64,000 nucleotides of DNA from Hymenochaete sp. R1. Its lineage: Eukaryota > Basidiomycota > Agaricomycetes > Hymenochaetales > Hymenochaetaceae. Both the position numbers and the translations under genes were made by a program. The stretch spans positions 62,001 to 126,000 of the forward strand of contig JAFREE010000052.1 of assembly GCA_019400425.1 (NCBI GenBank), written 5' to 3'. This document shows, piece after piece, positions 1-10,514 of this stretch. Below the pieces are notes generated by a model, which ran no database searches, was not told where the DNA came from, and saw only the letters and a list, made by a program, of their open reading frames with translations. Each line of letters starts with the position of its first letter. The stretch's first letter is position 1.

Positions 1-449
1 GCGACAGCACCATGGAGCGCACCACTGATCTCTGCCCTGAGATGGTCCACACGTGGACACTGAATGACTTCACCTTCGTTCAACCATCTGATAGCTTCGA
101 AAAACCACAGCGTTCCAATCGAATCTCCGTTGCTAGTTGCAGCCTGCGCGAGTACTGGAGCAGCCGATGTATACGAGCTGACTGCCTCGACAATTTTGTG
201 TGGGAGACCGTAGTAGCTGACGTCGGCGAGAGGCGCGACGAGCACCACGAATACACCTCTTGCTGAAGGGTCAAAGTTGATATGGTGATAGGCCCAGCGG
301 CGGCTGCGAGGATCCTGTGCACATTCAAATAAGGTGCCTACAACTTTAAGGGAGTTCGAGTTGTGGTGAGGTTGGAAAAGGGCCCATTGAAAAGATGACA
401 CAGTGTCATTCGTGAGGATAAGGGCGTAAAGATGGACGGACGAGAACAT
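1..449 (-). CDS. Hypothetical protein, N-terminal part, runs off the left edge
   Basis: An uninterrupted frame starts at the ATG at 447-449 and stays open to base 1, giving 149 complete codons with no stop. The protein begins MFSSVHLYALILTNDT and contains FQWALFQPHHN, a central GVFVVLVAPLADVSYYG stretch and GTLWFFEAIRWLNEGE. The mix of hydrophobic strands and helices looks like a compact globular domain, not random translation. I see no signal peptide and no intron. About 180 bases upstream on the same strand is a TATA-like ACATAAATAC (about 630-642), a plausible core promoter. The shape recalls short hypothetical proteins common in mushroom genomes, but I cannot name the family. The C-terminus and possible further exons lie outside the window. 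Confidence 0.6.
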   Translation of the reverse strand, partial: MFSSVHLYALILTNDTVSSFQWALFQPHHNSNSLKVVGTLFECAQDPRSRRWAYHHINFDPSARGVFVVLVAPLADVSYYGLPHKIVEAVSSYTSAAPVLAQAATSNGDSIGTLWFFEAIRWLNEGEVIQCPRVDHLRAEISGALHGAV

Positions 450-1940
450 GTCTTTTGAATGATTCAGTCAGTCTCAAACTTTGAACTATGCAACGTGAAT
501 AATCGTTACGAACCAGAAGAATTCAACAATAAAATTGAAGAGAATTGAGACAGAAACCTTGAAATTGCGGCGACGTGAGCTTGAAGTGCGAAGGACTGAG
601 TAGCAGACGCTTGATGAGGATAAGAGAGCAGTATTTATGTTCCCCGGCCTCAAGTCGACACGTTGCGCGTAGTCCGAGCCACAGCAAATCGGCATTTTTT
701 CTTCCAGCCGCCTCGAACCTCCTTTACTAAAGCGGATGAAAGAGGATCAAGAAAATGTGACATCTCGTTACGCGAGCTCGCAGGGTTTGAAGTTTCTGAC
801 TCCTTGTTCCTCCTATCGTCCGGAACCGTAACCCCAGAATGATCTAGACCCTTTTTTACACTGCAGCACGTCGAAAAATGCGTTCGCTGTTATAGGGTTG
901 TGGAATGCTAACTCGTTTCGTGAGAAGACGAGCTTCGAAGACGCAATGTTACCTTAGGCCCGGGGCATCCGAGCAAATTCTTGCCATCAGGCCGCCCAAA
1001 GCCATTGATACGGAACAATCAATGGCAACGATTACTACAACAAGCCACATGCACCCTATCCCAGAAGCAAGGGGCAGTAAGCCGGCAGACAAGATTGAGC
1101 CCTGGCTTGTAGAAGTTGTCTGCTGTCGAATCGGCTAAAAAGTGATACGGGTTCATTTCGAGTGAAAACCTCTGCTCACAGTCGCATAAGTCTTGGGGTT
1201 TGGGCGTATTGCAGCCTCTCAGACGAGGCCGGAAGTTCTTAGTGTCAGCGGTGGTTATCGCTGCTTACCATAGATGTGTTGATCGGCTGAAGTAATGGCG
1301 AAGCCACAGACGGGGTTCCCTTATAAGACTTTCTTTGGAATATCGAGCGAGATTATGATAACTATCGCTTTTTTGCACAGAAATACTGAGTAGTTCGACT
1401 CACAGTCTCTACCAGCATCTCACAGAACCAAGTCTTAGTGATTTTTGTCCTAAATTGAATGAAGTCTGTGCAAGCTATGCATACAATTTAAAGCGACCAT
1501 AGGCCTTGTCGCCGTATAGAAAGCTAATTTACGCACCTTTAAAGAGTTTCAGCCTGTTACAAGCATGTGATGCTCAAAATTCCACCCAGTGCTGGAAGGG
1601 ACAATCCACGTATAGTTCTGACAAAGATTGTGGGTTGAGTAATACTAGGACGAGCACGATCATTCTGTGGTTCGATTCTTAGTGAAAAAGCGTGAGCGTA
1701 GAAAATGAATAGGTCAAACGGCGTGGATGATGATGACGACGGTCCTTTGAAGAGAACAGGGAACTTGCCGCGGGAGGGTGGACTAAGAAGTCTCCGAGAT
1801 ATGCGGACCTTCCTCGTTTGTAACATAGCGTCGATCACTTATGATCATGACGTCAACTTGACGCTCCTCAAACCGAACTCGGAACTGGCGTTAAAATTAA
1901 GAAACTTCATCTTTTCTCTTCTGGCCATCATCCTCACACA
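450..1940. other. Intergenic region, no supported gene
   Basis: About 450-700 is the 5' leader and promoter of the leftmost gene (minus strand). From 700 to 1940 I see only short frames on both strands without protein-like composition. The last 100 bases, pyrimidine-rich with TCATCTTTTCTCTTCT, are the likely leader of the gene starting at 1941. Confidence 0.5.
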
Positions 1941-2591
1941 ATGTCCTCTGCAACGCGCCAGCGCACGAATGTATCTTCAAAAGATCTTCCTCCAAAGCGT
2001 GAGGGGAAGGCAGTCAGACACGATGTACCCAAGCCTCTTCAACACATTCGCCTCTCGAACCTTGTCAACCTTCTCGCGCTTTTCGCCGTCCTTTTCTCGG
2101 CTTTTTACGCCTATAGGATCGTCCAGTGGAAAAGCGAGGTTGGGGGATGGTGGAACCTAATCGCAGGTCGAAACCCGTATCCAGGCGGGGGCTCTGCCCA
2201 GCCTTTAGGACAGAGAACAGGCTCTTCGCATTTCGGTTCGGACCAAGGCGGAAACCCCAAAGAAGTCGCTCTCGAGAGTCACATTCATGCAATCGCGGAT
2301 ATACTGGATATCAAGCCGACAGACCTCGCATCTGCGCTTTCGGGAGCTGTTCATGAGCACGTCGCACCCAAAAGTTTATCATCGCTTTCCTCTTCAGTAT
2401 CATCGTCCGCCTCCGCCAAGGGCGCACAGCCTACCGCCGCCGAGGTCATCTTCAATGACGATGGAAACGCCGCTGCGTCGAGTAACGGCGAGTCAAGCAA
2501 TTCGGACAGTGGCCTGGGTGATGCGGCAGGCATGGTTGCGAAAGCGGTAGATGCGGTTGTTGGACTTGACGAGCCAATCGAGGCTGACTAA
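1941..2591 (+). CDS. Small single-pass membrane protein, hypothetical
   Basis: A 216-aa intronless gene. The start ATG has a good context (CACAATGTCC). Residues 1-35 are basic and hydrophilic. Residues about 39-60 (LVNLLALFAVLFSAFYAYRI) form one clear transmembrane helix. A Trp/Gly-rich juxtamembrane piece (GGWWNLIAGRNPYPGGG) follows, then a short predicted helical segment (about 105-130, HIHAIADILDIKPTDLASAL) and a serine/alanine-rich acidic tail. Basic residues before the helix suggest the N-terminus faces the cytosol with the tail lumenal, but this is inference. Similar small proteins exist in basidiomycetes in my memory, without an assigned role. The longer overlapping frame from 1705 is a shadow. 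Confidence 0.65.
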   Translation: MSSATRQRTNVSSKDLPPKREGKAVRHDVPKPLQHIRLSNLVNLLALFAVLFSAFYAYRIVQWKSEVGGWWNLIAGRNPYPGGGSAQPLGQRTGSSHFGSDQGGNPKEVALESHIHAIADILDIKPTDLASALSGAVHEHVAPKSLSSLSSSVSSSASAKGAQPTAAEVIFNDDGNAAASSNGESSNSDSGLGDAAGMVAKAVDAVVGLDEPIEAD

Positions 2592-3418
2592 AATTATCGT
2601 TGCTTTTTCTTGGTTTGCACAGATGATGGGACTGGACAATGAACCTGACCTCGCTTGACCTATGTGAATATGCACTTGGCTCGAGTGAGACTTATTCATG
2701 CCTATAGGTACGTGCCATTTAATCAGTGACAGCAGCAGCAGCTAATCTCAGTCATTAGGTCAGGGTCAACTATCATAAAAGTGTCGTTTATAATTTGTAA
2801 ACCGCGTAAAAATGTAATCGGAAGAAGTGATCACATTATCTGTTTATTCCCGACGACCTGAACCAATGAAAGTAATCAAGGTGACGCAGGATCCGGACGT
2901 ATCCTTTGGGCGTCATGTCCGTCATTACCCCGTTTCATCAAGCCAAGGTATCCTGAAAATCTAATACTATTTGAGAACCTCTTTGATCTGGATGATCTTT
3001 TGTACGTTGAACGTAACGCGAGGAGGACATGGTGGCGTCAAGGATACCACTGACTACTCAACAATGAAAGCAGACTCGGCGGAATTTTGGAACTCGTACT
3101 CGAGCAAGCTATTTCTCGGCCAAATCACTTCACTTTCCATTCGTTTATTCAAAATTAATTTGTTTGAAAAGGGCTCATACCGTTCGATAGGGTCTATCAC
3201 ATTAACAGAAATACCTCACTAGCTGTGGGACATGAATCATTCAGTCAGTGGCATCTCCGTCTCCGTTATCTCCTCCACTACGCGGATTCACCCTCAATCC
3301 CTCATGCAGTAGCATTCCTGTTGTCACGGTGAATCTAACCGCTTTCCATGGGCGTTAACCAAAATTAAGGCTTTATACATAACACACGAAGTAAACTCGC
3401 CTTGGTGCTTTATGAAAT
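2592..3418. other. Intergenic region, no supported gene
   Basis: This is the 3' flank shared by the convergent genes ending at 2591 (plus) and 3419 (minus). It is AT-richer than the genes. The only frame of any size (2971-3222) has no domain-like composition. No repeat or RNA gene stands out. Confidence 0.5.
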
Positions 3419-4375
3419 CTAATCGAGTGGTATAGAAACATCTCCGTTTGCATCACCCTTCAGAGCCAAAAACCACTTTAAGTCGTTAGATTTATCAGGT
3501 AACGACTTTCCACTGCTCTCTTCATAGCCCTGATTGAACCTGTCACCTGGACCGAAGGATTTCTTGTACAATGCCAGGTCCTCCGCGAACATTGAATTAT
3601 TGTCTCGCACTTTGTTGTGAAAGGGTTTCAGTCCTTTATAATGCACGGTATTCCTCTTATCCTCCACTTCCATCAACGCCTGTCGTTGTCGTCGCTGCCA
3701 AGCTTTGAGACGAGCTTCGGCGCAAAAGCAACGATGAAAGTACTCTTCGTCCAATGCCTCGAGCGTATCGCTACTCTTCCTCCCGTCGAAAAACCGATGA
3801 GCAGGGGTCCAACTGTTGCTGCTGATTTTCGCCTCTGCTCTTTCAGCGCGGGACTTCATCGTTCTGAATTCGGAAAGGAGCTCTTCATACCAATCTTTTA
3901 TTCTGTTAGTAGCCCCTCCGGGGGCTTCTGGTGTGACGATTGACGCCGGAACAGCATTCAGGAGCTCTGCCTTGCTGGTGTCCCTTGTTACGCCCATTAG
4001 GTGCTCTAATTCTTCTCTCCTGTGCCGGAACGCCTTCCACCTTAGGATTTGACGATGAGCTTTCTCCAGCTCAGCTTGTTGCTTTGAGCTAAGACTCCCG
4101 AAGCTGGCTTCAGCTTTAAGCGATCCAATTCGCTGATCCTCTACAACCTTCGACAAACGATCCAGCTCGATCACAGCGTCAAGGCCGTGGAATGTTTTGC
4201 CATCTCGGATGATAGTGACGTCGATTGGCAGCCATTCCCAATTCGAAGGAGTAATACCTGATACTTGCGCAACGGGCTGCATACCAGAAGTAATTGGTGT
4301 GGTTGGATCAGTAGCCTGGCGCTTCCGACTCTCGCGCGAATGCTCAACATCGAGAGGGTGTTTGCCTTGGGACAT
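3419..4375 (-). CDS. Unknown helical protein, intact paralogue of the broken gene at 6698-7661
   Basis: A 318-aa intronless gene starting at the ATG at 4373-4375 (MSQGKHPLD); an in-frame extension upstream has no ATG. After a Ser/Thr/Pro-rich lead of about 50 residues comes a segment shared with the neighbour: WLPIDVTIIRDGKTFHGLDA, then charged helices, then LDEEYFHRCFCAEARLKAWQ near residue 220, the best conserved block. The C-terminal 90 residues are charged (KSFGPGDRFNQGYEES). Heptad-like Leu/Ala patterning suggests a mostly alpha-helical, perhaps coiled-coil protein. No catalytic motif, signal peptide or membrane span is visible. A TATA-like TATAAG lies about 285 bases upstream (near 4658). 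I do not recognise the family; it may be restricted to close relatives. Confidence 0.7.
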   Translation of the reverse strand: MSQGKHPLDVEHSRESRKRQATDPTTPITSGMQPVAQVSGITPSNWEWLPIDVTIIRDGKTFHGLDAVIELDRLSKVVEDQRIGSLKAEASFGSLSSKQQAELEKAHRQILRWKAFRHRREELEHLMGVTRDTSKAELLNAVPASIVTPEAPGGATNRIKDWYEELLSEFRTMKSRAERAEAKISSNSWTPAHRFFDGRKSSDTLEALDEEYFHRCFCAEARLKAWQRRQRQALMEVEDKRNTVHYKGLKPFHNKVRDNNSMFAEDLALYKKSFGPGDRFNQGYEESSGKSLPDKSNDLKWFLALKGDANGDVSIPLD

Positions 4376-6697
4376 GACTGTAACCGGAGATATGCGAGAG
4401 CTTGGGATTGAGGGGAGCAAATCGCGAAGAGAGCCGAGAGGAGCCGAACCGAAATGTTATTGACAAGCGTGGAAATGATGATGTCAGTGAAAATGGGACT
4501 TGAGAGCGACGACGTTTGAAAAAAATGAGTTGGACAAGAGAAGGCTGGCACGTAAGATGATTGAGGGGTAAGATGGGAAACCGTTTGTGTGACGGGGATT
4601 ACTTGAAGGTGAATATGGACGATATTGGGTCAAAACATATGAGAAAAAAAGGCAGCTTCTTATAGTGCTTCTAGATAAACAAATCTGCGCATTCGCAGTA
4701 ATACAAAGAAGCACGGATAAAGTTTTCACTCACTGGAAGTTCTGTAGAAGTTTTTCACTCAAGCGCCGGCAGCAAAATACTCACAAGCAACTAGTGCTAG
4801 CATGAGAGCCGGTGTACAATCGCCACTGAATGAACGCAAAGTCGAGATTCCTGGAACTTCATTTTCCATGCATTCGTGTTCCGACTCGCCGAAAACCCCC
4901 GAACAACGCCGATTACAACGACAATTTCGGTCTGTCTCATGATAAAAGATGATTAGAAGGAATAAAATTTCGTATACAGCGCGGTAATTATCATGCAGAA
5001 AAAACTGCGCATTGAGTTTAGTATTGAGGAACATGCGTACCGTGCCCATCTTCTGTTAAGCCCATTGTATTGTGCAGTTTCCGTACTGACCAGGGGAAAT
5101 TGCGTCTCTCATCGAAAGAAGAGCAGAGGCTGGCAGTGAAATCGGCGATGTTCGGAGACTTTCGGGTGAGGGATGCGAGTGAATAGATTGTAATTTGCTG
5201 TTTATCAGATTATCACGACTTACCCAAGTCACTGATTGTTAGTTTGCACCGTCCGGTATTCCGAGACGTAGAACTCATCGCATTTCCATCGCCACAGTCA
5301 CTAGGCTATAGGGTACCGCATGCTGAGAGTCCGCAGATCCGCAGATGGGAGGCCGAGATTGTTCATTTGACGGGGAGTCGTAGATTGTCGGTAGGGAGGA
5401 ATGATTCAAAGAGAGGGAAATAGATCGAGGATCGAAAAGTGCCTGGTCGATGTCTGCAACAGAAATAAGAGAATGGGAGGTTCTGAGCTTGAGGGGCGAA
5501 GAATCGCCCCCAGATGACGACGCGGTCTGGGTTCAGGACAAATCTAGGACATGAAATGGCATTGCATTTGAACCAGCCCTTATACCCCGACACTACACCA
5601 TCTCTGGAAGAGGACGTACGTGTGTAGTAGATGGTACGCCGATGTTGCAGATGGCCTCAATTTGAATCGTGAGCTTCTTGCTTTCGTTTCTAATCATTCT
5701 CCGGCATTGCACACACCGAATCGAAACGAAATCGAGTCTGCGTGCTCTCACTGCTGTATCCGTGCTTTTATAGCGTCTCCTGTAGCTCCTCCAGATCCAT
5801 CTTAGATCTTGCTAAATAAGTCTGTAACGTAGTCCACTAGTCAGCCCCAGAACATAGAAGAATAAGATAAAGCGAAATCCACATTGTACCTGCTAGTGCT
5901 GGAGCCCATCAGGCTTCTTTCGCATTGCACTTTTTCTTTCCACTCCTAGGGTATCAGTATAAGCATAAATTTCAACCAAGCTCGGCGTAAGTGATAAAGC
6001 TTACATTCGTCATGCTTCCTTAAGTCATCGCACTCGAGAGAAAAGCCATTGCTATGGAGGTTGACTACGCCAAGAAGAGCTTGTCAACGCATGGAGGAGG
6101 ATTCGAGCACGTTTGAGGGCCTTTCCCCTGGCCTCAGACGCATCTGCTTGCGATGCCTCAATGTTCGGGAGTCTATTAAAAGCTGTACATTGTAGGAAGA
6201 AGCAAGGAAGTAGTTGTAGTCGTCGTCCAGTTGCTCGGGCTCAGGTTCGCTTATCATATCATGATCCCGGAACCGGAGCGGAACGGAAGATCGGCACGGC
6301 GCTTCGATCCGGAATCGACATGTCAAAGCCGGGAGACACTTTTGAACACCATGACGGCTTCGTAAACCGGCTCTCTCTTGGACTCGGACCTCTCCAACCA
6401 ACCCGGTCATTAACGCATTCCATGGTTCACTTTGCACTTCACCGACGGAACTTCTTCATACACTTGTAGCCCTAAGGACTCCTTTAAGACATCAAACAAC
6501 AATAGTCTTGGGAATAAATTTTCTTTGCGGTGTCGAACGGGTCGCAACGATAACCACGCCGCAAGGAAATGAAGAGCGGCATAAATAGTGTCAGAGAGCT
6601 TCTTTCATGATATTTCTTCGGACTATACAAAGCTAATCCTGATTTTCATTCAGCAAAACTTGAACACTTCTTCTAATATAGAGAAAGTACGGTGATG
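4376..6697. other. Long intergenic region, no supported gene
   Basis: 4376-4700 is the leader and promoter of the minus-strand gene ending at 4375. A second promoter-like GGTATAAGGG on the minus strand near 5580 is followed only by short frames (one beginning MNNLGLPSADLR at about 5370), so a short or noncoding transcript is possible but unsupported. 5600-6697 holds short frames on both strands with no coherent protein. Confidence 0.4.
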
Positions 6698-7661
6698 CTA
6701 GCTCAAGAAAAGGGGCATTGGAGACTTGTCGTCCAGTTCTAGTTCTAATAATTTCTGCAGATCGCTCGACTTGGCCGGTGCTGACTGTTTAAATAAAACA
6801 CCGTACGCCTGGAGCAACTGGTTATTGGGACTGAGTAAATCCTTATGGCGACTGAGATCCCCTTTGAATGCGACATCGTTACGATAGACTTCCTGCTGGG
6901 GCGTGCTCCGCTCTGCATAATCTGAATGAATCTCTTTCTTAACTGTCTCCAAACCAACCCATGCTTGCTGACGACTGGCGCCGCTGCCAAGCTTTGAGCC
7001 GAGCTTCAGCACAGAAACAGCGATGGAAGTATTCTTCGTCGAGCTCGTCGAGCGTCTCGCTATGTGTACCATCAAAGAGCTTCGGTGCAGGGTCCCAATT
7101 GTTCGTTCCAATTTTGTTCCTTGCCCTTTTATCGCGACTTTTGCTCGCCCCCAATCTGTACTCTAGTTCCTGATAACGAACCTTCACTGCGTTGATTGCC
7201 TCGATACCAGGCGCGCTAGGAACGAATATCGTGTCTGGGATGGAGTTTAGAAACTTCTGCTTATCGACTTCCTTTGTGTAGCCCATCAAGTACTCAAACC
7301 GACTCTTCTTACGAAGGGAATCCTGATACTCTAAGCAATTGCGATAAGCCCTCTCCAGCTGATTCTGGACATTAGGATCCAAAGCCTTAAAACTGTCCTT
7401 GGCTTTCGCAGCTTCGATTCGCTTATTCTTGACTACCTCCGACAAGCGTTCCAGCTCATCGAAAGCAGCAATTCCATGGTATTCAATACCATCGCGGATG
7501 ATAGTGATGTCGATCGGTTTCCAGTCCGAGAAGGAAGAGGTAGCCGCCACTTGGTGGTCGGGCAGCGTGCCCGACACAGATGCGATTATCTGTTCAGTGG
7601 CTCGGCGCTTCACTTGCCCAGGCCCTGGAGCATTGTCATGACTGCGCTTCCCAGAGGACAT
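6698..7661 (-). pseudogene. Frameshifted paralogue of the gene at 3419-4375
   Basis: The frame opens at the ATG at 7659-7661 (MSSGKRSHD) and aligns along its whole length with the 318-aa protein 2.5 kb away, sharing PIDITIIRDG near residue 50 and LDEEYFHRCFCAEARLKAWQ near 210. Just after that block the frame shifts. The zero frame stops after about 15 more residues, while the neighbouring frame continues the homology (QQAWVGLETVKKE onward) to a TAG at 6698-6700. One surplus base near 6974 explains the break: without it the span is 963 nt, or 320 codons plus stop, against 318 in the intact copy. It is therefore a young pseudogene, a truncated 240-aa gene, or a sequencing error. Its TATA-like TTATAAG upstream (about 7990) is still recognisable. 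Confidence 0.75.
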
Positions 7662-8674
7662 GGACTATTATTTGGAACGGGGTAAGGAGTGGGAGACTCG
7701 AAGGAAATAAGGCACGAGGTAGGTAGGGAGGAAGATGCTCTTAGTCGACGGAGAGAAGGCGATGAAATAAAAGTAGTGGATGAAGGAGCGTTTGTCCTTT
7801 GACAGATGAGCGTGAAAAAGATAGGTGGGAGATAATGGGTCACCGAGAAGTAGAAATGATAGGTAATGTTCGTCTGAGAGGGGGAAGGGGGGAAGGGGGG
7901 GAGGGGGAGGGAGGAGGTTAATCGAGAGTTACCTGATGATGACACGGAGGAAGACAGGGCACTCTGAAACCCCAGGGAACTCGACTGGTTCTTATAATGT
8001 GTAGAAGTGAGTTACCTTATAAGTTTGTAAATTCTTCTGGATGCAAAGGTCCTAGTGAGGTATTTGATCCTAGTAAGTGCTTGCATACAACTCGTACTGT
8101 AATCATCAATGAGGCACTGCGACATGGACGTGCAATGCTACCATTTCCTGGACCTTATAAGCAATAATCATAACACGCAAGTTTTGATTCTCTACGTAAG
8201 CAGTTTATATGACCTTCAGACACTAGAGTAATTTAGTCTCATCCACTGTAAACTGGCCTTCGTAGAATCGGGCTCGCGACATCAACCTGAAATTGATCGC
8301 ACATTGGTCACACCATGTAGATACTCTACGCCCTTTTCGAACAGGCAAACCCGACTTATCCATAGGATACGTTTGCAATGCCAGGCAGTTTGAATCGACT
8401 ATAACACTGAAAGAAAATATGTTTTTTTTTGGGGGGGGGGGGGGAGAAGGTCGGACCGCACACCAAGAGATCAAAATTCGAGGCTTTGATTAGGCGCGCT
8501 CCGTCTACAAGCATATAAACACCCACCCAACAAAAAAATCTTTCCCCCGCTTTACAATTAATCCACCATTATCTTTATGATTTCTTCTCATCAAAGAAAA
8601 ACCAACACCCAACATCCAGCCAGCGGCCCACTGAACCGACAAATTCGAAACTCAGGAAAGAAAAAAAGGAATCC
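7662..8674. other. Intergenic region with purine-rich and homopolymer tracts
   Basis: 7662-8000 is the pyrimidine-rich (on the minus strand) leader and promoter of the broken gene. A purine-rich stretch of G-runs lies at about 7878-7915. A 9-T plus 14-G tract occupies 8422-8444. The rest (8450-8674) is the 3' flank of SEC13. No gene is supported. Confidence 0.5.
8422..8444 (+). repeat. T9-G14 homopolymer junction
   Basis: Nine T directly followed by fourteen G. Such a tract is prone to slippage and to sequencing error, so its exact length is doubtful. Confidence 0.9.
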
Positions 8675-10186
8675 TTAACTGGCCAATTCGTTCACGCATT
8701 CCCATCCACCCTTTAACCCTTCCTTCCAGAGCGTCACCTTCCCGTCCCCACAGCTCACCGCGAGGATGTTGCCTGCTAGACTCCAGCTCACGCGCCAGAC
8801 GACGTCGGGAAACTTGCCTGGGCCTCCTCCCGTCGCTTGCGCTTGACCGGGGACGTTAGAATTGGAGTTGGTAGTAGCGATGGACGACGCGATCGAGCTA
8901 GGGTCCAACACCGTCTTTGTCCAGCCCTTATTTTCTCCCCCTCCACCGACACCGACATCCCTCACCCAAACAATTACACTCTTATCCTGGCTGGCGGTCG
9001 CAATATAGCTGCGCGGGAGGCCGACGTTAGGTGCCCAGGCGACGTCGCGGACCCAATCTGTGTGTCCGGCGAGGACGTCCTCCTCCACCCAGGCGGCGCT
9101 GGGGGCGTGGAAAGCCCAGATGCGGACAAGGTTGTCGCAGCCAGCGGAAGCGAAGCGTTTTGTTGTCGTCGAGGTGGTGGATTGGGAGGGGAGGCCGGAT
9201 CCTGACGTCGGGGGTTGAGATGCGGTCGAAGGTGGTTGTTGTTGGGAAGGAGGAACGGTGGATGCGGACGTAGAGGGCGAAATTAATGATCCAGGGAGGG
9301 CGGCGGGCGCCCAGGAGACGGCGTTGCAGCCGATGGCATGTCCGTTGAAGATGTCGGCATCCCAGGATCCGTCGTCTACAATTATCGTAGATAGGAGTGA
9401 GTTGAGGAAGGATTATTCTGCAGGAAGTAACATAAAGCATACTTTTGAAAGTGAGGACGGAGAGCTTGCCGTCCGAGGATGCACAGGCGAGGATGGCGCC
9501 GAGCTCGTGAGGGGCCCAGGAGATCGAGTTGACTGCGCAATCAAACGGACGTGAGTAATCAGGACGAGCAAGTCCATCGAGAAGAAGCGAGTAGGGACGA
9601 GATGAGACTGACCAGAGGCGCTGTGGAGGTTATGCTCCTTTATTTTCGCCCATGTGCCAGTCCCGGAGCCCTGCTGGGACTGCTGCTCCTTCCAGATGAG
9701 GACCTTACCGTCGTAAGAACACGACGCGAGGATGTGGCCGTACTTGGGGTGAGCCCAAGCGACTTGCCAGACAGGACCCGTATGCCTGCAATAACACATT
9801 CACGAAGTTGGAATGCATGTAACAAGGTCGAGTGATAAATGAACAGGCGCATTCGGCGAGTAGCAAGCAGGAGAAAGAACGGACCCTTTGAGAACCTGCT
9901 CGTTCGTGGGCTTTTGGGTGTCGCCGTCGACTACGTCAAAGACTTTGACGGTCCTATCGGACGAGCATGTAGCGAGTCTCTTGCCATAGTAGTCGAGCTG
10001 GGCATCATGCTAGGCAACGTTGAGAGTATTATTGTGTGAGCTAGACAGTTGGGCACAGGATACTCACGATCATGTCTTCATGGTGAGTTTCAATCGGAAT
10101 CGAGTCTGATGCTGTCGACGCCGTCTACAAAGCAGTATATTTAGTGTCGTGCATAGTTTTAAACGACATTGACGTCGACAGACCAT
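8675..10186 (-). CDS. SEC13: Protein transport protein SEC13 (COPII / nuclear pore WD40 protein)
   Basis: Six-bladed WD40 protein that pairs with SEC31 in the outer COPII coat on ER vesicles and with Nup145C/Nup84 in the nuclear pore. Reading six exons (10184-10186, 10068-10124, 9885-10009, 9613-9785, 9443-9532, 8675-9375) gives 1149 nt, 382 aa. Diagnostic stretches are [20 protein letters not shown] at the N-terminus, [64 protein letters not shown] and [13 protein letters not shown]. It is longer than the yeast protein (297 aa) mainly because of a Ser/Thr/Pro-rich loop before [17 protein letters not shown] and a Gly/Ser/Asn loop before [10 protein letters not shown]. The first coding exon appears to be only the ATG, split by an intron with donor GTCTGT; that part is inferred. 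It is divergent from MEF1, with about 330 bases between the starts. Confidence 0.93.
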
Positions 10187-10514
10187 TGTCGCAGCTGTTG
10201 TCGTCGTCGTTGAGCACGGAGGCGGAGGCGGAACGAACGACGTGGAGGAAGGAAGTGGAGGGAATGTTGAGGGCGCGCTTGTCGCGTCAAGAAAGTAATA
10301 TTATATTTTCATATTTGGTCAAAGTATTTTGAAATGTTATTCCCACGAATACAAAAAACAACATCCAATAAAATCCGGACTTTTCTTTTCGACTTGAGCT
10401 TTTTACCTTCCAGACTCTCTTCGCTGCAGTCGATTGCCTTCTTCGTCGTCGTTGCTGCTGTCGTCGTCGTCGTCGTCGTCGTCGCTGTTGCTGCTGTCGT
10501 CGCCCTCGCCGACC
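10187..10514. promoter_or_regulatory. Divergent promoter region between SEC13 and MEF1
   Basis: The 328 bases between the two start codons must hold both promoters and leaders. I see no clear TATA box. The MEF1-proximal part is a GTC/GCT trinucleotide-rich tract (10443-10502), probably transcribed as 5' leader. Shared regulation of the two genes is possible but not shown by the sequence. Confidence 0.5.
10443..10502 (+). repeat. GTC/GCT trinucleotide-rich tract in the MEF1 leader
   Basis: Runs of CGT/GTC with interspersed TGC triplets lie immediately upstream of the MEF1 ATG. A TTG-initiated frame through it would add a poly-Ser/Leu stretch to the protein, but the ATG at 10515 in context GACCATGG is the better start. 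Confidence 0.8.

Noticed and set aside
1640..1700. GGTTCGATTC as a tRNA B-box
   Set aside because: No matching A-box, anticodon arm or acceptor stem could be paired around it.
10434..10514. N-terminal extension of MEF1 through the GTC repeat
   Set aside because: It would need a TTG start and adds only a Ser/Leu repeat, while ATG 10515 has a strong context and yields a normal presequence.
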